Assembly (NCBI RefSeq): GCF_001704635.1
Contig: NZ_MAXF01000013.1
Coordinates: 106,066-170,065 of the forward strand
Length of the DNA: 64,000 bases
Source: Streptomyces sparsogenes
GTDB taxonomy: Bacteria > Actinomycetota > Actinomycetes > Streptomycetales > Streptomycetaceae
Reading direction: 5' to 3'
This document shows positions 42,332 to 51,224 of the stretch, in pieces (within the stretch, counting starts at the first letter, position 1; each line of letters opens with the position of its first letter). The position numbers and the translations under genes are program-made. The notes under the pieces are model-generated. The model had not been told where the DNA came from. It saw only the letters and a program-made list of their open reading frames with translations, and ran no database searches.

Positions 42332-43588
42332 CTACCCGAAGAAGTTCCGTACGTGCTCCAGGCCCTCGACCAGCGCGTCGACCTCGGCCGGGGTGGAGTA
42401 CAGATAGAACGACGCTCGCGTGGTGGCGGGAATTCCGTACCGCAGGCAGACGGGCCGGGCGCAGTGGTGGCCGACCCGGACCGCGATGCCCTCCTCGTCG
42501 AGCACCTGGCCCACGTCGTGGGGGTGGATGTCGCCGAGGGTGAAGGAGATCGCGGCGCCGCGGTCCTCGGCCGTGGTCGGGCCGATGATCCGCAGGCCGG
42601 GGACCTCCAGGAGCCTGCGCACCGCGTACTCGGTGACCACGTGCTCATGGCGGGCGATGTTGTCCATGCCGATCGAGGTCAGATAGTCCACGGCCGCGCC
42701 GAGGCCGACGGCCTGGGCGATCGGGGGCGTACCGGCCTCGAACTTGTGCGGCGCGGGGGCGTAGGTGGAGGAGTGCATCGAGACGGTCTCGATCATCTCG
42801 CCGCCGCCGAGGAAGGGCGGCAGGTCCTCCAGCAGCTCCTGGCGGCCCCACAGCACCCCGATGCCCGTCGGGCCGCACATCTTGTGGCCGGTGAAGGCCA
42901 CGAAGTCGGCCTGAAGCGCCTGCACGTCCAGCGTCATGTGCGGGGCGGCCTGCGAGGCGTCGACGACGACGAGGGCGCCTACCTGCTGGGCGCGGCGGAT
43001 GATCGCCTCGACCGGGTTGACCGTGCCCAGGATGTTGGAGACCAGCACGAACGAGACGACCTTGGTCTTCTCGGTGATGACCTGCTCGATGTTCGACAGG
43101 TCCAGACGGCCGTCGTCGGTGAGGCCGAACCACTTCAGCTTCGCGCCCGTGCGCTGCGAGAGCAGCTGCCAGGGGACGATGTTGGAGTGGTGCTCCATCT
43201 CCGTGATGACGATCTCGGTCTCGCTGTCCACGCGGTAGGGCTCATCGGCCCAGCCCAGCATGTTGGCGACGAGGTTGAGGGACTCCGAGGCGTTCTTGGT
43301 GAAGATCACCTCGTCCCGGCTCGGCGCGTTGATGAAGGCGGCCACCTTGTCCCGGGCGCCCTCGTACAGCGCCGTGGCCTCCTCGGCGAGCACATGCACC
43401 CCGCGGTGCACATTCGCGTTGTGCAGCTCGTAGTACTCGCTGAGCACGTCGAGCACCTGGCGCGGCGTCTGCGAGGTCGCCGCGTTGTCCAGGTAGACGA
43501 GCTTCTTGCCGTCGTGGACCTGCCGGTCCAGGATCGGGAAGTCCTTGCGGATCGCCTCGGTGTCGAGGAGGCCCGGCAGCTGTGTCAT
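42332..43588 (-). CDS. sufS: SufS cysteine desulfurase
   Basis: A 418-residue PLP-dependent group II desulfurase. The Schiff-base Lys is in FTGHKMCGPTGIGVLWG; the active Cys is in RVGHHCARPVCLRYG. HGAxxxxH-type substrate and PLP residues appear in VVVDASQAAPHMTLDVQAL. It mobilises sulphur from cysteine for SufU and SufBCD. It starts 48 bp after sufC. Confidence 0.96.
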   Translation of the reverse strand: MTQLPGLLDTEAIRKDFPILDRQVHDGKKLVYLDNAATSQTPRQVLDVLSEYYELHNANVHRGVHVLAEEATALYEGARDKVAAFINAPSRDEVIFTKNASESLNLVANMLGWADEPYRVDSETEIVITEMEHHSNIVPWQLLSQRTGAKLKWFGLTDDGRLDLSNIEQVITEKTKVVSFVLVSNILGTVNPVEAIIRRAQQVGALVVVDASQAAPHMTLDVQALQADFVAFTGHKMCGPTGIGVLWGRQELLEDLPPFLGGGEMIETVSMHSSTYAPAPHKFEAGTPPIAQAVGLGAAVDYLTSIGMDNIARHEHVVTEYAVRRLLEVPGLRIIGPTTAEDRGAAISFTLGDIHPHDVGQVLDEEGIAVRVGHHCARPVCLRYGIPATTRASFYLYSTPAEVDALVEGLEHVRNFFG

Positions 43589-43636
43589 GTCCCTGCGCCT
43601 CCGAATCCCTCGCCGCCGAAGCGGCCGCGGTCGTCG

Positions 43637-44404
43637 TCACTCACTCGTGGAGCCGCCCTTCACATAGGCCTCGTAGCCCTCTTCCTCCAGCTTGTCCGCG
43701 AGCTCCGGGCCGCCCGACTCGGCGATCCGGCCGGCCGCGAACACATGGACGTGGTCGGGCTTGATGTACCGCAGGATGCGCGTGTAGTGGGTGATCAGCA
43801 GGGTGCCGACCTCGCCGCTCTCCCGGACGCGGTTGACGCCCTCGGAGACCACGCGCAGCGCGTCGACGTCCAGACCGGAGTCCGTCTCGTCGAGGATCGC
43901 GATACGGGGCTTCAGCAGCTCGAGCTGGAGGATCTCGTGGCGCTTCTTCTCACCGCCGGAGAAGCCCTCGTTGACGTTGCGCTCGGCGAAGGAGGGGTCG
44001 ATCGAAAGGCGCTCCATGGCCTCCTTGACCTCCTTCACCCAGGTGCGCAGCTTCGGCGCCTCGCCGCGGATGGCGGTGGCCGAGGTGCGCAGGAAGTTGG
44101 AGACGGAGACGCCGGGGACCTCCACCGGGTACTGCATGGCGAGGAAGACGCCCGCGCGGGCCCGCTCGTCGACGGACATGGCCAGCACGTCCTCGCCGTC
44201 CAGGGTCACCGTGCCGCCGGTGACCTGGTACTTGGGGTGGCCCGCGAGCGAGTACGCCAGCGTGGACTTGCCGGAGCCGTTGGGGCCCATGATGGCGTGG
44301 GTCTCGCCCTGCTTCACGGTCAGGTCGACCCCGCGCAGGATCTCGCGGGGGCCGCCTTCGGCCTCGACGGAGACGTGCAGGTCGTGGATCTCAAGCGTTG
44401 CCAT
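43637..44404 (-). CDS. sufC: SufC ATPase
   Basis: A 255-residue ABC-type ATPase. Walker A is GPNGSGKSTL, the signature FSGGEKKRHEILQLELL, Walker B IAILDETDSGLD and the H-loop THYTRIL. It drives conformational change of the SufB-SufD scaffold. It lies 7 bp after the Rieske gene. Confidence 0.96.
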   Translation of the reverse strand: MATLEIHDLHVSVEAEGGPREILRGVDLTVKQGETHAIMGPNGSGKSTLAYSLAGHPKYQVTGGTVTLDGEDVLAMSVDERARAGVFLAMQYPVEVPGVSVSNFLRTSATAIRGEAPKLRTWVKEVKEAMERLSIDPSFAERNVNEGFSGGEKKRHEILQLELLKPRIAILDETDSGLDVDALRVVSEGVNRVRESGEVGTLLITHYTRILRYIKPDHVHVFAAGRIAESGGPELADKLEEEGYEAYVKGGSTSE

Positions 44405-44411
44405 GGGTGCC

Positions 44412-44735
44412 TCAGGACTCCTGGGTGACGGAGACGAGCACGTCGTCCCCTTCGATCTTTACGGGGTATACGGGGACGGGGCGCGTCGCGGGGAGGCCGG
44501 ACGGCTTGCCGGTGCGCAGGTCGAAGCTGGAGCCGTGCAGCCAGCACTCGATCTGGCAGTCCTCCACCTCGCCCTCGGACAGCGAGACGTTCGCATGCGA
44601 GCAGATGTCGTTGACCGCGAAGACCTCGCCCTCGGTGCGCACCAGCGCGACCGGCACGCCGTCGAGCTCCACCCGCTTGGGGGTGTCCTCCTCCAGCTCG
44701 CTCAGCGCGCAGGCGCGTACGAAGGTCTGGCTCAT
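44412..44735 (-). CDS. Rieske [2Fe-2S] ferredoxin of the suf operon
   Basis: A 107-residue NirD/bphA-type Rieske protein. The cluster ligands are Cys and His in DICSHANVSLSEG and Cys and His in IECWLHGSSFDLRTGKP. Its presence between sufD and sufC is common in actinobacteria, where it may donate electrons for cluster assembly. The start overlaps sufD by ATGA. Confidence 0.93.
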   Translation of the reverse strand: MSQTFVRACALSELEEDTPKRVELDGVPVALVRTEGEVFAVNDICSHANVSLSEGEVEDCQIECWLHGSSFDLRTGKPSGLPATRPVPVYPVKIEGDDVLVSVTQES

Positions 44736-45901
44736 GCGACGGACGCCTCCAGCTCGGCCTCGATCTTGGCGATCAGGCGCTCCTCCAGCTCCGGGAGGCC
44801 GATCTGCTGGACCAGCTCGGCGAAGAAGCCGCGGACGACCAGGCGGCGGGCCTCGTCGGCGGGGATGCCGCGCGCCATCAGGTAGAACAGCTGCTCGTCC
44901 TCGAAGCGGCCGGTCGCGCTGGCGTGTCCGGCGCCCACGATCTCGCCGGTCTCGATCTCCAGGTTCGGCACGGAGTCGACGCGCGCGCCGTCGGTCAGGA
45001 CGAGGTTGCGGTTGAGCTCGTAGGTGTCGGTGCCCTCCGCGGCGGCGCGGATCAGCACGTCGCCGATCCAGACCGCGTGGGCGTCCTTGCCCTGCAGCGC
45101 GCCCTTGTAGGCCACGTTGCTGCGGCAGTGCGGGGTGTCGTGGTCGATGAAGAGCCGGTGCTCCTGGTGCTGGCCGTTGTCGGTGAAGTACAGGCCGTAG
45201 AGCTCGGCCTCACCGCCCGGGGCGCCGTAGATGACCCGCGGGTGGAGGCGCACCAGGGTGCCGCCGAAGGTGACGACCACGGACTTGAACGTGGCGTCGC
45301 GGCCGACGAGCGCGGTGTGCTGCCCGGCGTGGACGGCGGTGTCGTCCCAGTCCTGGATGGAGACGACGGTGAGCTTGGCGCCGTCGCCGACCAGGAACTC
45401 CACGTTGGCCGCGAGCGTCGCGTCGCCGGTGTGGTCGATGACCACGACGGCCTCGGCGAAGGCGCCGACCTCCACGACCTGGTGGCCGAAGGCGGTGCCG
45501 CCCTCGCCGTGCACGGAGATCCGCACGGGCTCGGTGAGCACGGTCTCCTTGGCGACGGAGACCACCGAGGCCTTCTCGAAGGAGCTGTACGCCTGAGCCG
45601 CGACCCGGTCGACCGGCTTGCCCGCCTTGCCCACACGCGGGTCCGTGCGGTCCACGGTCTCGACGGTGACGCCCTCGGGGGCGCTCACGTCGACCCGCAG
45701 CCCGCCGGTGGCCTTGGCGGTGCCGTCGTGCAGACCGCGCAGGCGCTCCAGCGGGGTGAACCGCCACTCCTCCTCACGGCCGTGTGGCACCGGGAAGTCG
45801 GCCACGTCGTACGACGCGATGGCGCCGACCCTCGCGTCGGTGGGCTGGCCCACCTGGATGGCACCGTCCGTGGTGGATCCGGCCGGAATGGTTTCAGCCA
45901 T
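44732..45901 (-). CDS. sufD: SufD scaffold subunit
   Basis: A 389-residue protein of the SufB/SufD beta-helix family (VVVIDHTGDATLAANVEFLV, GGEAELYGLYFTDNGQHQEH, RLFIDHDTPHCRSNVAYKGA, IGDVLIRAAAEGTDTYELNR, SATGRFEDEQLFYLMARGIP). It pairs with SufB and SufC. ATG start. An 84-bp gap separates it from sufB. Confidence 0.95.
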   Translation of the reverse strand: MAETIPAGSTTDGAIQVGQPTDARVGAIASYDVADFPVPHGREEEWRFTPLERLRGLHDGTAKATGGLRVDVSAPEGVTVETVDRTDPRVGKAGKPVDRVAAQAYSSFEKASVVSVAKETVLTEPVRISVHGEGGTAFGHQVVEVGAFAEAVVVIDHTGDATLAANVEFLVGDGAKLTVVSIQDWDDTAVHAGQHTALVGRDATFKSVVVTFGGTLVRLHPRVIYGAPGGEAELYGLYFTDNGQHQEHRLFIDHDTPHCRSNVAYKGALQGKDAHAVWIGDVLIRAAAEGTDTYELNRNLVLTDGARVDSVPNLEIETGEIVGAGHASATGRFEDEQLFYLMARGIPADEARRLVVRGFFAELVQQIGLPELEERLIAKIEAELEASVA

Positions 45902-45985
45902 GGCAGCTGTACAGCTCGCTTTCTCGTGACGTACCTCGGCCCTCCCTGGGGACGGCCGCCGCGGGTATCGGGGGAGGCGCCGGCG

Positions 45986-47407
45986 TCAGCCGACCGCGCC
46001 TTCCATCTGCAGCTCGATCAGCCGGTTGAGCTCCAGCGCGTACTCCATGGGAAGCTCGCGCGCGATCGGCTCGACGAAGCCGCGCACGATCATCGCCATG
46101 GCCTCGTCCTCGGACAGGCCGCGGCTCATCAGGTAGAAGAGCTGGTCGTCGCTGACCTTGGAGACGGTCGCCTCGTGGCCCATGGACACATCGTCCTCGC
46201 GGACGTCCACATACGGGTAGGTGTCCGAGCGGGAGATGGTGTCGACCAGCAGCGCGTCGCACAGCACATTGGACTTGGAGCCCTCCGCGCCCTCGCCGAT
46301 CTCGATCAGACCCCGGTAGGAGGTGCGGCCGCCGCCGCGCGCCACCGACTTGGAGACGATGTTGGACGAGGTGCGGGGCGCCATGTGGACCATCTTGGCG
46401 CCGGCGTCCTGGTGCTGGCCCTCGCCCGCGAAGGCGATCGACAGGGTCTCGCCCTTGGCGTGCTCGCCCATCAGGTAGACGGCCGGGTACTTCATGGTCA
46501 CCTTGGAGCCGATGTTGCCGTCGACCCACTCCATGGTCGCGCCCTCGTAGGCCACGGCGCGCTTGGTGACCAGGTTGTACACGTTGTTCGACCAGTTCTG
46601 GATGGTCGTGTAGCGGCAGCGGGCGCCCTTCTTGACGATGATCTCGACGACCGCGGAGTGCAGCGAGTCCGACTTGTAGATCGGCGCGGTGCAGCCCTCG
46701 ACGTAGTGGACGTACGCGTCCTCGTCGACGATGATCAGCGTCCGCTCGAACTGGCCCATGTTCTCCGTGTTGATCCGGAAGTAGGCCTGGAGCGGGATCT
46801 CCACGTGCACGCCCTTCGGCACGTAGATGAAGGAGCCGCCGGACCACACCGCCGTGTTCAGCGAGGCGAACTTGTTGTCGCCGGCCGGGATCACCGAGCC
46901 GAAGTACTCCTTGAAGAGCTCCGGGTGCTCCTTGAGGCCGGTGTCGGTGTCCAGGAAGATGACACCCTGCTCCTCGAGGTCCTCACGAATCTTGTGGTAG
47001 ACGACCTCGGACTCGTACTGCGCGGCGACACCCGCGACGAGGCGCTGCTTCTCGGCCTCCGGGATGCCCAGCTTGTCGTACGTGTTCTTGATGTCCTCGG
47101 GCAGCTCTTCCCAGGAGGCGGCCTGCTGCTCCGTCGAGCGCACGAAGTACTTGATGTTGTCGAAGTCGATGCCGGACAGGTCCGAGCCCCAGGTCGGCAT
47201 GGGCTTCTTCTCGAAGAGCTTGAGGCCCTTCAGGCGGAGCTTCAGCATCCACTCCGGCTCGGACTTCTTCGCCGAGATGTCGCGGACGACGTCCTCCGAG
47301 AGGCCGCGCTTGGCGGAGGCACCGGCCACATCGGAGTCGGCCCAGCCGTACTCGTAGTTGCCCAGCCCCTCGAGCTCGGGGTGAGCGGTCTCCGTGGGGA
47401 GAGTCAT
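45986..47407 (-). CDS. sufB: SufB scaffold subunit
   Basis: A 473-residue Fe-S scaffold: [100 protein letters not shown] and [20 protein letters not shown]. It is the cluster-building subunit of SufBCD. ATG at 47407 overlaps the sufR stop (ATGA), coupling operon expression to the regulator. No intein is present. Confidence 0.97.
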   Translation of the reverse strand: MTLPTETAHPELEGLGNYEYGWADSDVAGASAKRGLSEDVVRDISAKKSEPEWMLKLRLKGLKLFEKKPMPTWGSDLSGIDFDNIKYFVRSTEQQAASWEELPEDIKNTYDKLGIPEAEKQRLVAGVAAQYESEVVYHKIREDLEEQGVIFLDTDTGLKEHPELFKEYFGSVIPAGDNKFASLNTAVWSGGSFIYVPKGVHVEIPLQAYFRINTENMGQFERTLIIVDEDAYVHYVEGCTAPIYKSDSLHSAVVEIIVKKGARCRYTTIQNWSNNVYNLVTKRAVAYEGATMEWVDGNIGSKVTMKYPAVYLMGEHAKGETLSIAFAGEGQHQDAGAKMVHMAPRTSSNIVSKSVARGGGRTSYRGLIEIGEGAEGSKSNVLCDALLVDTISRSDTYPYVDVREDDVSMGHEATVSKVSDDQLFYLMSRGLSEDEAMAMIVRGFVEPIARELPMEYALELNRLIELQMEGAVG

Positions 47408-48228
47408 TCGGGGTTCCTCCCGGCCGTGCTGGCAGATGCTGTGGTGGTCTTGGTCGTGCTGGACGTTGTGCTGGAAGTCTTGCTGGGGGGCGTCTTCTCG
47501 GCCCTGCCGGTCCCGGGGATGAAGGTCGTGCACACCCCGTCGCCATGGGCGATGGTGGCCAGACGCTGCACATGAGTCCCGAGCAGCTGGGAGAAGACCT
47601 CGGTCTCCGCCTCGCACAGCTGCGGAAACCGCTCGGCCGCGTGGGCGACCGGGCAGTGGTGCTGGCAGAGCTGTTCGCCGACCGGTGCGCTTCGCGCCGT
47701 AGCAGCGTACCCGTCCGCGGACAGTGCGCGGGCGAGGGCTTGGGCCCGGGACTGCGGCTCCGCGGCCTCGACGGCCTCGCGGTACGCCGCGGCCTGGGCG
47801 GCCAGCCTGGCGCGCGCGAAGGCGGCGACCGCCGCCCGGCCCGGCTCGCCGCCGCCGGCGCTCTGCTCGATCCAGCGCAGGGCGTCCACGGCCAGCTTGT
47901 CGTACGCCTGGTCGAAGGCGTCCCGCCCGCAGTCGGTGAGCGCGAAGACCTTGGCCGGGCGGCCGCGGCCCCGCGCCCCGTACACCCTCTTCTCGCGGGG
48001 CTCGACGACGCCGTCGGCGACGAGGGTGTCGAGGTGGCGGCGCACGGCCGCCTGGGTCAGCTCGAGCCGCAGGGCCAGCTCGGCCGCGGTGGACGGGCCG
48101 TGGTCGAGGATGGAGCGGGCCACCCGGTTACGGGTGCCGTGCTGCTCGTCGGGCGCGGGCACCGGCACGGCAGATCGCGCGGTCTGCTCGACCGCGCGTC
48201 CCGCCGGAGCTTCGCTCGCGTATTTCAC
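47404..48228 (-). CDS. sufR: SufR-type iron-sulphur regulator of the suf operon
   Basis: About 274 residues. The winged helix is [36 protein letters not shown] and [19 protein letters not shown]-terminal Cys residues ([32 protein letters not shown]) form the cluster-binding site known in SufR homologues. A Ser/Thr/Lys tail follows. The GTG start lies inside a SufR operator; upstream extension would cross it and a rare TTA codon. It represses the suf operon when its cluster is intact. Confidence 0.92.
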   Translation of the reverse strand: MKYASEAPAGRAVEQTARSAVPVPAPDEQHGTRNRVARSILDHGPSTAAELALRLELTQAAVRRHLDTLVADGVVEPREKRVYGARGRGRPAKVFALTDCGRDAFDQAYDKLAVDALRWIEQSAGGGEPGRAAVAAFARARLAAQAAAYREAVEAAEPQSRAQALARALSADGYAATARSAPVGEQLCQHHCPVAHAAERFPQLCEAETEVFSQLLGTHVQRLATIAHGDGVCTTFIPGTGRAEKTPPSKTSSTTSSTTKTTTASASTAGRNPE

Positions 48229-48241
48229 AACGCCATTGTTG
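48228..48241. promoter_or_regulatory. SufR operator CAAC-N6-GTTG
   Basis: CAAC-GCCATT-GTTG matches exactly the CAAC-N6-GTTG consensus established for SufR in cyanobacteria and actinobacteria. It includes the first base of the sufR GTG, so autorepression would block the initiation region. Confidence 0.85.
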
Positions 48242-48300
48242 CGTAATTCTCCGGGGAGGCACAAGCGAGGCCCCGCCCGGACCCCGGTGGAGTGCGTCAC

Positions 48301-48314
48301 TAAGGCACACCTAA
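48301..48314. promoter_or_regulatory. Possible iron box (DmdR/IdeR type)
   Basis: TAAGGCACACCTAA matches 11 of 14 positions of the right part of the iron-box consensus TTAGGCTAACCTAA. It lies 73 bp upstream of sufR and would add iron control to the operon. Confidence 0.4.
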
Positions 48315-48315
48315 G

Positions 48316-48480
48316 CCTGCCTGCGCGAACACCTGCCCGGGCGCCTGCCCGAGCACCTGTGCGAGCACCTGCCCGGGAGCCCCGGGGCCACCTGCGGAAA
48401 CGTGCGGGAGACGGCCCGGGAGACGCCGGGAAGATGTCCCTGGAGACGTCCAGGCAGACGTCCGGGCACCGCCCTGCCCG
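48316..48480. repeat. Low-complexity direct repeats before the ABC exporter gene
   Basis: Variants of GAGCACCTGCCCGGG (four) and then GGAGACGTCC / GCAGACGTCCGGG fill the segment. I see no gene. Confidence 0.5.
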
Positions 48481-48502
48481 CCGGCAGCCGCCGAGCGCTT
48501 CG

Positions 48503-48508
48503 TAGACT
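48503..48508 (+). promoter_or_regulatory. Leaderless -10 box of ABC exporter operon
   Basis: TAGACT ends 7 nt before the ATG at 48516, with no ribosome site between. A clear -35 is not visible. Confidence 0.5.
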
Positions 48509-48515
48509 GCCGGAC

Positions 48516-49442
48516 ATGCGAGAAGAGCCCGCGGTCGACATCGTCGGCCTCGTCAAGCGGTACGGCTCGAAGACCGCCGTGGACGGGCTCGACCTGTCCG
48601 TCGCGCGCGCCGCCGTGACCGCCGTGCTCGGCCCCAACGGGGCAGGCAAGACCACCACCGTCGAGGTCTGCGAGGGATACCGGCGGCCCGACGCCGGCAC
48701 GGTCCGCGTCCTCGGCCTCGACCCCGTCACCGAGGCGGCGGCGCTGCGCCCCCGGATCGGCGTGATGCTGCAGTCCGGAGGGGTTTATTCCGGAGCGCGC
48801 GCAGAAGAGATGCTGCGCCACACCGCGGGCCTGCACGCCCACCCCGTGAACGTCGACCACCTCATCGAGCGGCTCGGCCTCGGCTCCTGCGGCCGCACGC
48901 CCTACCGGCGGCTCTCCGGCGGCCAGCAGCAGCGCCTGGCGCTCGCCATGGCCGTCGTCGGCCGCCCCGAACTGGTCTTCCTCGACGAGCCCACCGCCGG
49001 ACTCGACCCCCAGGCCCGGCGCGCCACCTGGGAACTCGTGCGCGACCTGCGCCGGGACGGCGTCACCGTCGTACTGACCACCCACTACATGGACGAGGCC
49101 GAGCAGCTCGCCGACGACGTCGCGATCGTGGACGGCGGCAAGGTGATCGCCCAGGGCAGCCCCGAGCAGCTGTGCCGCGGCGGGGCGGAGAACACCCTGC
49201 GCTTCACCGGACGCCCCGGGCTCGACCTCGCCTCGCTGCTCAAGGCGCTGCCCGCCGACTCCACGGCCGACGAGCTGACGTCCGGCTCGTACCGCGTCAC
49301 CGGCAAGATCGATCCGCAGCTGCTGGCCACCGTCACCTCGTGGTGCGCCCAGAACGGCGTCATGCCGGACCGGATCTCGGTCGAGCGGCACACCCTGGAG
49401 GACGTCTTCCTCGAGCTGACTGGCAAGGAGCTGCGCGCGTGA
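48516..49442 (+). CDS. ABC-2 exporter ATPase
   Basis: A 308-residue DrrA-like ATPase. Walker A is GPNGAGKTTT, signature [16 protein letters not shown], Walker B LVFLDEPTAGLD and H-loop TTHYMDEAEQLADD. A C-terminal extension (about residues 220-308) ends ISVERHTLEDVFLELTGKEL, typical of DrrA-type exporters. It works with the permease below (GTGA overlap). The substrate is unknown; adjacency to ctaA in Streptomyces suggests, without proof, a link to heme A or oxidase assembly. Confidence 0.92.
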   Translation: MREEPAVDIVGLVKRYGSKTAVDGLDLSVARAAVTAVLGPNGAGKTTTVEVCEGYRRPDAGTVRVLGLDPVTEAAALRPRIGVMLQSGGVYSGARAEEMLRHTAGLHAHPVNVDHLIERLGLGSCGRTPYRRLSGGQQQRLALAMAVVGRPELVFLDEPTAGLDPQARRATWELVRDLRRDGVTVVLTTHYMDEAEQLADDVAIVDGGKVIAQGSPEQLCRGGAENTLRFTGRPGLDLASLLKALPADSTADELTSGSYRVTGKIDPQLLATVTSWCAQNGVMPDRISVERHTLEDVFLELTGKELRA

Positions 49443-50212
49443 CCGCCACGGGAACCTTCACCCCCCAGCCGGGAGCCGCCCCGCTGCCCCGCATGATCCG
49501 CTCCCAGGCGGTCCTGGAGACCCGGATGCTGCTGCGCAACGGCGAGCAGCTGCTGCTGACCGTGATCATTCCGTCCCTGCTGCTGGTGCTCTTCAGCACC
49601 GTCGACATCGTCGACACCGGCTCCGGCGGCAAGGCCGTGGACTTCCTCACCCCCGGCGTCCTGGCCCTCGCCGTGCTGTCCACGGCCTTCACCGGCCAGG
49701 CCATCGCCACCGGCTTCGAGCGGCGGTACGGCGTCCTCAAGCGGCTCGGCGCCTCCCCGCTGCCCCGCTGGGCCCTGATGACCGCCAAGACCTGCTCGGT
49801 GCTGGTCACCGAGGTGCTGCAGGTCGCCCTGCTGACGGTGATCGCGCTCGCCCTGGGCTGGTCCCCGCACGGCAACCCGCTCACCGTGGCCCTGCTGCTG
49901 CTCCTCGGCACGGCCGCGTTCTCCGGCCTCGGCCTGCTGATGGCGGGCACCCTCAAGGCCGAGGCGACCCTCGCCGCCGCCAACCTCGTCTTCCTGCTGC
50001 TGCTCGTCGGCGGCGGGGTGATCGTCTCCCTGGACAAGTTCCCGGACGCGGCGCGCGGCGTGCTGGAGCTGCTGCCCGTCTCCGCCCTCTCGGACGGCCT
50101 GCGGGACGTGCTGCGGGACGGGGCCGGGGTGCCGTGGGGCGACCTGGGGATCCTGGCGGTGTGGGCGGTGCTCGGGCTCGGGGCGGCGGCGCGCTTCTTC
50201 CGCTGGGAGTAG
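49439..50212 (+). CDS. ABC-2 exporter permease
   Basis: A 257-residue ABC-2 permease with six membrane helices (LLLTVIIPSLLLVLFSTVDI, LAVLSTAFTGQAIATGFERR, GVLKRLGASPLPRWALMTAK). Its GTG overlaps the ATPase stop by GTGA, so the pair is made together. Confidence 0.92.
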   Translation: MTATGTFTPQPGAAPLPRMIRSQAVLETRMLLRNGEQLLLTVIIPSLLLVLFSTVDIVDTGSGGKAVDFLTPGVLALAVLSTAFTGQAIATGFERRYGVLKRLGASPLPRWALMTAKTCSVLVTEVLQVALLTVIALALGWSPHGNPLTVALLLLLGTAAFSGLGLLMAGTLKAEATLAAANLVFLLLLVGGGVIVSLDKFPDAARGVLELLPVSALSDGLRDVLRDGAGVPWGDLGILAVWAVLGLGAAARFFRWE

Positions 50213-50230
50213 CGGCTTCCACGTGGCCTC

Positions 50231-51016
50231 ATGACCGTCCAGCGCCCCGCGGACCCGACGCCGTCCGCCCCGGATGCGAGACCGCTCCAAGGCGCCGCGT
50301 GGCTGCCCCACGGCTACCGGCTCGCTCCCCACACGCATGCCGAGGGGCAACTCGTCTATGCCGCCTCCGGTGCGCTCGCCACCGCCACGGAACGCGGAAC
50401 GTGGGTCGCTCCGGCCAACCGCGTCACCTGGACGCCCCCGCACTTCGCGCACTCCCACCGCTTCTACGGCCGGACCGACGCACGCCTCGTCCACGTCCCG
50501 CTCGAACTGTGCGCACACCTCGTGGACCACCCCAGCGTCTTCGCGGTCAGCCCGCTGCTGCGCGAAGCGCTCCTCGCGCTCACCGACCGCCCCGAGCGGC
50601 GCCCCGGTGCGCACCGGCGGCTGCTCACCGTCGTCGTGGACGAGCTCGTCGACGCCGCCGAGCACTCCCTCCACCTGCCGGAAGCCAACGACGACCGGCT
50701 CCGCGCCGCCACCGCGCTCCTGCACGAGGACCCGGCCCAGCTCACGACGCTTGCCGAACTGGGCCGCAGGGTGGGGGCCGGGGAACGCACGCTGAGCCGC
50801 CTGTTCCACACCGAGCTGGGCATGAGCTTCCACCGCTGGCGCACCATCCTGCGCATCCACCACGCGCTGGCCTTCCTCACCGACGGGATGTCGGTGACGG
50901 AGACCTCGGTGGCGTGCGGCTGGTCCAACCCCTCCAGCTTCATCGACGCCTTCACCGAAGTCGTCGGTCAGACGCCCGGCCGCTACCAGGCCGGACTACG
51001 CCACCACCTCTCCTGA
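50231..51016 (+). CDS. AraC-family regulator with cupin sensor
   Basis: A 261-residue AraC protein. The N-terminal cupin has HGYRLAPHTHAEGQLVYAAS (metal-like His pair) and the double helix-turn-helix is TTLAELGRRVGAGERTLSRL with GMSFHRWRTILRIHHALAFL and VACGWSNPSSFIDAFTEVVG. It sits 19 bp after the ABC permease but is probably independent. The pobA-like gene follows 208 bp downstream on the same strand and may be its target. Confidence 0.9.
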   Translation: MTVQRPADPTPSAPDARPLQGAAWLPHGYRLAPHTHAEGQLVYAASGALATATERGTWVAPANRVTWTPPHFAHSHRFYGRTDARLVHVPLELCAHLVDHPSVFAVSPLLREALLALTDRPERRPGAHRRLLTVVVDELVDAAEHSLHLPEANDDRLRAATALLHEDPAQLTTLAELGRRVGAGERTLSRLFHTELGMSFHRWRTILRIHHALAFLTDGMSVTETSVACGWSNPSSFIDAFTEVVGQTPGRYQAGLRHHLS

Positions 51017-51224
51017 CCGCCGGCGCCCGCGCGGCCCAGGCGCCCCGCGACAGCCTCGTCCCCAGGTTGGCGGGTTTCCGGTATTCGCTGTCCATTCACC
51101 GGTGGTGTGCACGGCAGGGGTCGTCGGAGGGTGGTGACGACGCCGCACCACCCGGGCCACGCCGCCGGTGGTGGCCCTGCGGCGAACCGGTCCACCGCCC
51201 TGAGCTACGGAGGCTCGCACACCC

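Noticed and set aside
44924..47575. An 883-codon plus-strand frame opposite sufD and sufB
   Set aside because: Antisense shadow of two certain genes.
48316..48480. Replication origin or iteron cluster
   Set aside because: Repeats are GC-rich and degenerate, without DnaA boxes or a rep gene.
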